Assembly: GCF_017876435.1 (NCBI RefSeq)
Contig: NZ_JAGIOA010000001.1
Span: 930,001-994,000 of the forward strand
Source of the DNA: Microbacterium phyllosphaerae
GTDB lineage: Bacteria; Actinomycetota; Actinomycetes; Actinomycetales; Microbacteriaceae
Length of the DNA stretch: 64,000 nt
Reading direction: 5' to 3'
The notes beneath the pieces are model-generated. The model ran no database searches. It saw only the letters and a list, made by a program, of their open reading frames with translations, and was not told the DNA's origin. Positions within the stretch are counted from its first letter, which is position 1. Every line of letters starts with the position of its first letter. Positions 61,711-64,000 of the stretch are shown here, one piece after another. The position numbers and the translations under genes are program-made.

Positions 61711-63351
61711 TCAGCCGATGTTCGCGGTGATCCGGGCCAGATGCGCAGCCGCCTCCTCGGCCGACCGGGTGCGTCCGCTTACTCCCGGGCGCTCCTGCCA
61801 GGGCAGCGGGCCGTCTGCACGCCGGTACTCGACACCGGCCGCATCCAGGCGGGCCAGGTGCTCGGTCAACCGTGGAGCGAACTCGGCGTAGTCGCGGTCA
61901 CCCGTGGTCCACAGCGCTTCGGCCACGGCTGACAGACGCGGGAACGCGCGGTAGTCGAGACCCCGCATCGAGTCGATGTGCTCGGTCCAGAGGTTCGCCT
62001 GGCCGCCGAGCACGTGTCGCGCCTCGGCGGCGTCGAGCTCCGCGGGCACGGGATCGAAGGAGTACGCCTTCTCGACCGTCGTCACGGTGCCGGTCGGGAT
62101 CGGCTCCGAGTCGAGATCGGACTCGCGATAGTCGAGGTACACCGTGTCTTCCGGGCAGGCGACCACGTCGTGCCCCGAGCGGGCAGCGGTGAGAGCGCCG
62201 ACATTGCCGCGCCAGGAGAGCACGGTCGCACCGTCGGCGAGCCCTCCCTCGAGGATCTCGTCCCAGCCGAGCAGCTTGCGCCCGCGCGACGCCAGGTGCT
62301 GGCCGATACGGCTGACGAACCAGCTCTGCAGCTCCTCCTCGTCGTGCAGGCCGAGCTCCCGCATCCGATCCTGGGTCCGCTCGTCCTCGACCCACTGGAT
62401 CTTGGGGCACTCGTCTCCGCCGATGCAGATGTACTCCGAGGGGAACAGGTCGACGATCTCGTCGAGCACGTCCGACAGGAACCGGATGGTCGACTCCTCG
62501 ACGTTGAAGATCACCGGATTGATGCCCCAGCGGGTCCATGGGGTGGTCGGTGCGCCGTCGGCGTCGCCGACACCCAGCTCGGGATACGCGGCCACGGCCG
62601 CCTGCGCATGGCCCGGGAGCTCGATCTCGGGCACCACGGTGATCCCGCGTGCGGTCGCGTACGCCACGATCTCGCGGATGTCGTCCTGCGTGTAGAAGCC
62701 GCCGTGCGGTCGCCCGTCGGTGTCGGATCCGTGCTCTGCTCCGAGCTGGGTCTCGGGGCGCCAGCCGCCCACCTCGGTGAGGCGGGGGTACCTGGTGATC
62801 TCGACCCGCCAGCCCTGGTCGTCGGTGAGGTGCAGATGCAGGGTGTTGAGGCGGTGCATCGCCAGCAGGTCGATGAACCGCAGGACGTCACGTGTCGGTG
62901 CGAAGTGGCGGACGACGTCGAGCATGGCTCCACGCCAGGGGAACTTCGGGGCGTCCTGCACGCGCGTGGCGGGGGTGGTCCAGCGCACGGTCGTGCCCGG
63001 GGACCGCCGATACACGGCAGCCGGGAACAGCTGCAGCAGGGCCTGGACGGCCCAGTGTCCGCCTCGCTCGGTCGACGCGGCGAGCCGGACCGACGCCGGT
63101 GTGGTCTCGAGATCGAAGGCCTCGTCGGCGAGCGACCGATCGACATCCAGACGGATGCTCACGGCGTCGCGCGCTGCGGTGTCGGACACGCTCAGCGGAA
63201 GCACGAACCCGGTCGCCGCCCGCAGTCGCTCCTGCAGTCTCAGGGCCGGCTGGGCGAGGTCGGGGTGGCTCGAGATCGCGGCATCCGCGGTGAGCTCGAA
63301 CTCGCCGGGCGACGTGATCTGGGTCGTGGGTCGAGGAAGAAGGGTCGACAT
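61711..63351 (-). CDS. GH20 beta-N-acetylhexosaminidase
   Basis: 546 aa, no signal peptide. An N-terminal GH20b-like domain (about 10-120) precedes the TIM barrel. The catalytic pair Asp313-Glu314 is in ICIGGDECPK, and HLHLTDDQGWRVEI and PEIELPGHAQA are further signatures. It removes terminal N-acetylglucosamine or N-acetylgalactosamine from oligosaccharides such as chitobiose. It is divergent from a sugar-binding lipoprotein gene that starts 260 bp away, probably the importer for its substrate. Confidence 0.93.
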   Translation of the reverse strand: MSTLLPRPTTQITSPGEFELTADAAISSHPDLAQPALRLQERLRAATGFVLPLSVSDTAARDAVSIRLDVDRSLADEAFDLETTPASVRLAASTERGGHWAVQALLQLFPAAVYRRSPGTTVRWTTPATRVQDAPKFPWRGAMLDVVRHFAPTRDVLRFIDLLAMHRLNTLHLHLTDDQGWRVEITRYPRLTEVGGWRPETQLGAEHGSDTDGRPHGGFYTQDDIREIVAYATARGITVVPEIELPGHAQAAVAAYPELGVGDADGAPTTPWTRWGINPVIFNVEESTIRFLSDVLDEIVDLFPSEYICIGGDECPKIQWVEDERTQDRMRELGLHDEEELQSWFVSRIGQHLASRGRKLLGWDEILEGGLADGATVLSWRGNVGALTAARSGHDVVACPEDTVYLDYRESDLDSEPIPTGTVTTVEKAYSFDPVPAELDAAEARHVLGGQANLWTEHIDSMRGLDYRAFPRLSAVAEALWTTGDRDYAEFAPRLTEHLARLDAAGVEYRRADGPLPWQERPGVSGRTRSAEEAAAHLARITANIG

Positions 63352-63385
63352 TCGGGCGAACTCCCTGATTGTTTCGGGTGGGCAG

Positions 63386-63436
63386 GAATTAGTTGGTTAC
63401 ATGCCCTAATAGTTAGTAAATAAAGTGACCTAATTC
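63386..63436. promoter_or_regulatory. AT-rich control region between the GH20 and binding-protein genes
   Basis: GAATTAG (63386-63392) and CTAATTC (63430-63436) are inverted copies flanking TAATAGTTAGTAAATAAAG, far more AT-rich than anything nearby. This is a plausible operator for a ROK- or GntR-type regulator encoded elsewhere. Confidence 0.35.
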
Positions 63437-63518
63437 AACGGCCAAGATTGTCGCCGGAAGCGAAACAATGCCGTCATAACGCTGAAACCTAACAGATCTA
63501 TAAATGCCAACATAATGA

Positions 63519-63548
63519 TTGACAACGGATATGCAACAGATGTGTACT
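63519..63548 (+). promoter_or_regulatory. Promoter of the binding-protein gene
   Basis: TTGACA and TGTACT are separated by 18 bp. The start codon lies about 64 bp downstream, so this transcript has a leader. Confidence 0.5.
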
Positions 63549-63611
63549 AACTTTCACGAACGAAACATCGACGTATCCGTTCGCGGTATCCCACCCACCA
63601 AGGAGAATTCA

Positions 63612-64000
63612 GTGGCAATCAAGAAGTTGGCGACGTTCGGTGCCATCGGCATCGTCTCCGCTCTCGCCCTCAGCGCATGTTCCGGTTCGGCCGGTGCCGG
63701 CAACGCCGGTGCCCCCAGCGACGGAAAGGTCCCCGAGGTCGACGGATCGGGCGAGACGCTCACGGTCTGGGTCATGGACGGCGACTACACGCCCGACACG
63801 CTCGACGAGATCAACAAGCGCTTCACCGAGGAGACCGGCGCGGAGGTGAACCTCCAGAAGCAGACCTGGGACGGCATCACCACGAAGGTCACGACGGCGC
63901 TCGCCACCGACACCCCGCCCGATGTGATCGACATGGGCAATACGCAGATCGCGAGCTACGCCGCGAACGGCGGACTGCTCGACCTCACGGCGTACAAGGA
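63612..64000 (+). CDS. Sugar-binding lipoprotein of an ABC importer (3' end outside window)
   Basis: About 129 codons are visible. The start is a GTG with AAGGAG 7 nt upstream, reading VAIKKLATFGAIGIVSALAL with lipobox LSAC (Cys23). The mature domain begins ETLTVWVMDGDYTPDTLDEI and contains TALATDTPPDVIDMGNTQIA, characteristic of family 1 solute-binding proteins for sugars. Being divergent from the GH20 gene suggests an N-acetylglucosamine/chitobiose importer whose permease genes lie beyond the window. Confidence 0.9.
   Translation, partial: MAIKKLATFGAIGIVSALALSACSGSAGAGNAGAPSDGKVPEVDGSGETLTVWVMDGDYTPDTLDEINKRFTEETGAEVNLQKQTWDGITTKVTTALATDTPPDVIDMGNTQIASYAANGGLLDLTAYK

Overview
The window is about 70% GC and looks like a soil or plant-associated actinobacterium of the family Microbacteriaceae, most likely Microbacterium. 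The evidence is the codon use, lipoprotein-type solute-binding proteins, a 7Fe ferredoxin of the actinobacterial FdxA type, a SoxR regulator, and many genes that seem to be transcribed without a leader (a TANNNT box exactly 6-7 nt before the start codon). No rRNA, tRNA, CRISPR, phage or insertion sequence was recognised.

Layout. 0-10 kb: a galactan-utilisation operon (divergent LacI regulator, GH42 beta-galactosidase, ABC importer, secreted GH53 endo-galactanase). 10-12.5 kb: an alpha/beta hydrolase with a divergent TetR regulator that share two palindromes, and a TspO-like membrane protein. 12.6-20.5 kb: the potassium operon kdpFABCDE with an extra 27-codon ORF in front. 20.7-25.1 kb: an ECF42-type sigma factor with its DGPF/YCII partner, an SLC13/ArsB permease, a toxin-antitoxin pair and a GNAT acetyltransferase. 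25.1-29 kb: a 41-bp tandem repeat, a KimA-like potassium transporter, an NTF2-like protein, a small alarmone synthetase and a Cys-rich small protein. 29.1-39 kb: a molybdenum-cofactor island (membrane sulfite-oxidase-type enzyme, moaB, moaE, moaD, moaC, moeA, moeB, a HTH-TOBE regulator, modABC, moaA). 39-48.9 kb: an M20 amidohydrolase, a TetR regulator, and an oligosaccharide/oligopeptide-type ABC importer with a GH3 glycosidase. 49.2-50.4 kb: a lower-GC island with two overlapping small ORFs and a secreted four-cysteine protein of unknown function. 50.4-52.6 kb: soxR and a divergent fdxA / flavin reductase / sodA unit behind a SoxR box. 52.6-54.8 kb: a flavoprotein fused in frame to ArsC arsenate reductase, with divergent arsR. 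54.8-56.3 kb: a 57-aa leaderless ORF and nhaA. 56.4-64 kb: LacI regulator with GH13 alpha-glucosidase, a DUF1761-like protein, a VOC protein, a secreted six-hairpin-type protein, a GH20 hexosaminidase, and the start of a sugar-binding lipoprotein gene cut by the window end.

The window is dominated by carbohydrate scavenging (galactan, alpha-glucosides, beta-glucosides, N-acetylhexosamines), ion homeostasis (Kdp, KimA-like, NhaA) and redox or metalloid stress (SoxR, SOD, Ars, Moco). The points most worth a second look are the low-GC island, the SoxR box in front of fdxA-flavin reductase-sodA, the flavoprotein-ArsC fusion, two families of intergenic inverted repeats with conserved geometry, and the pervasive leaderless start signature.
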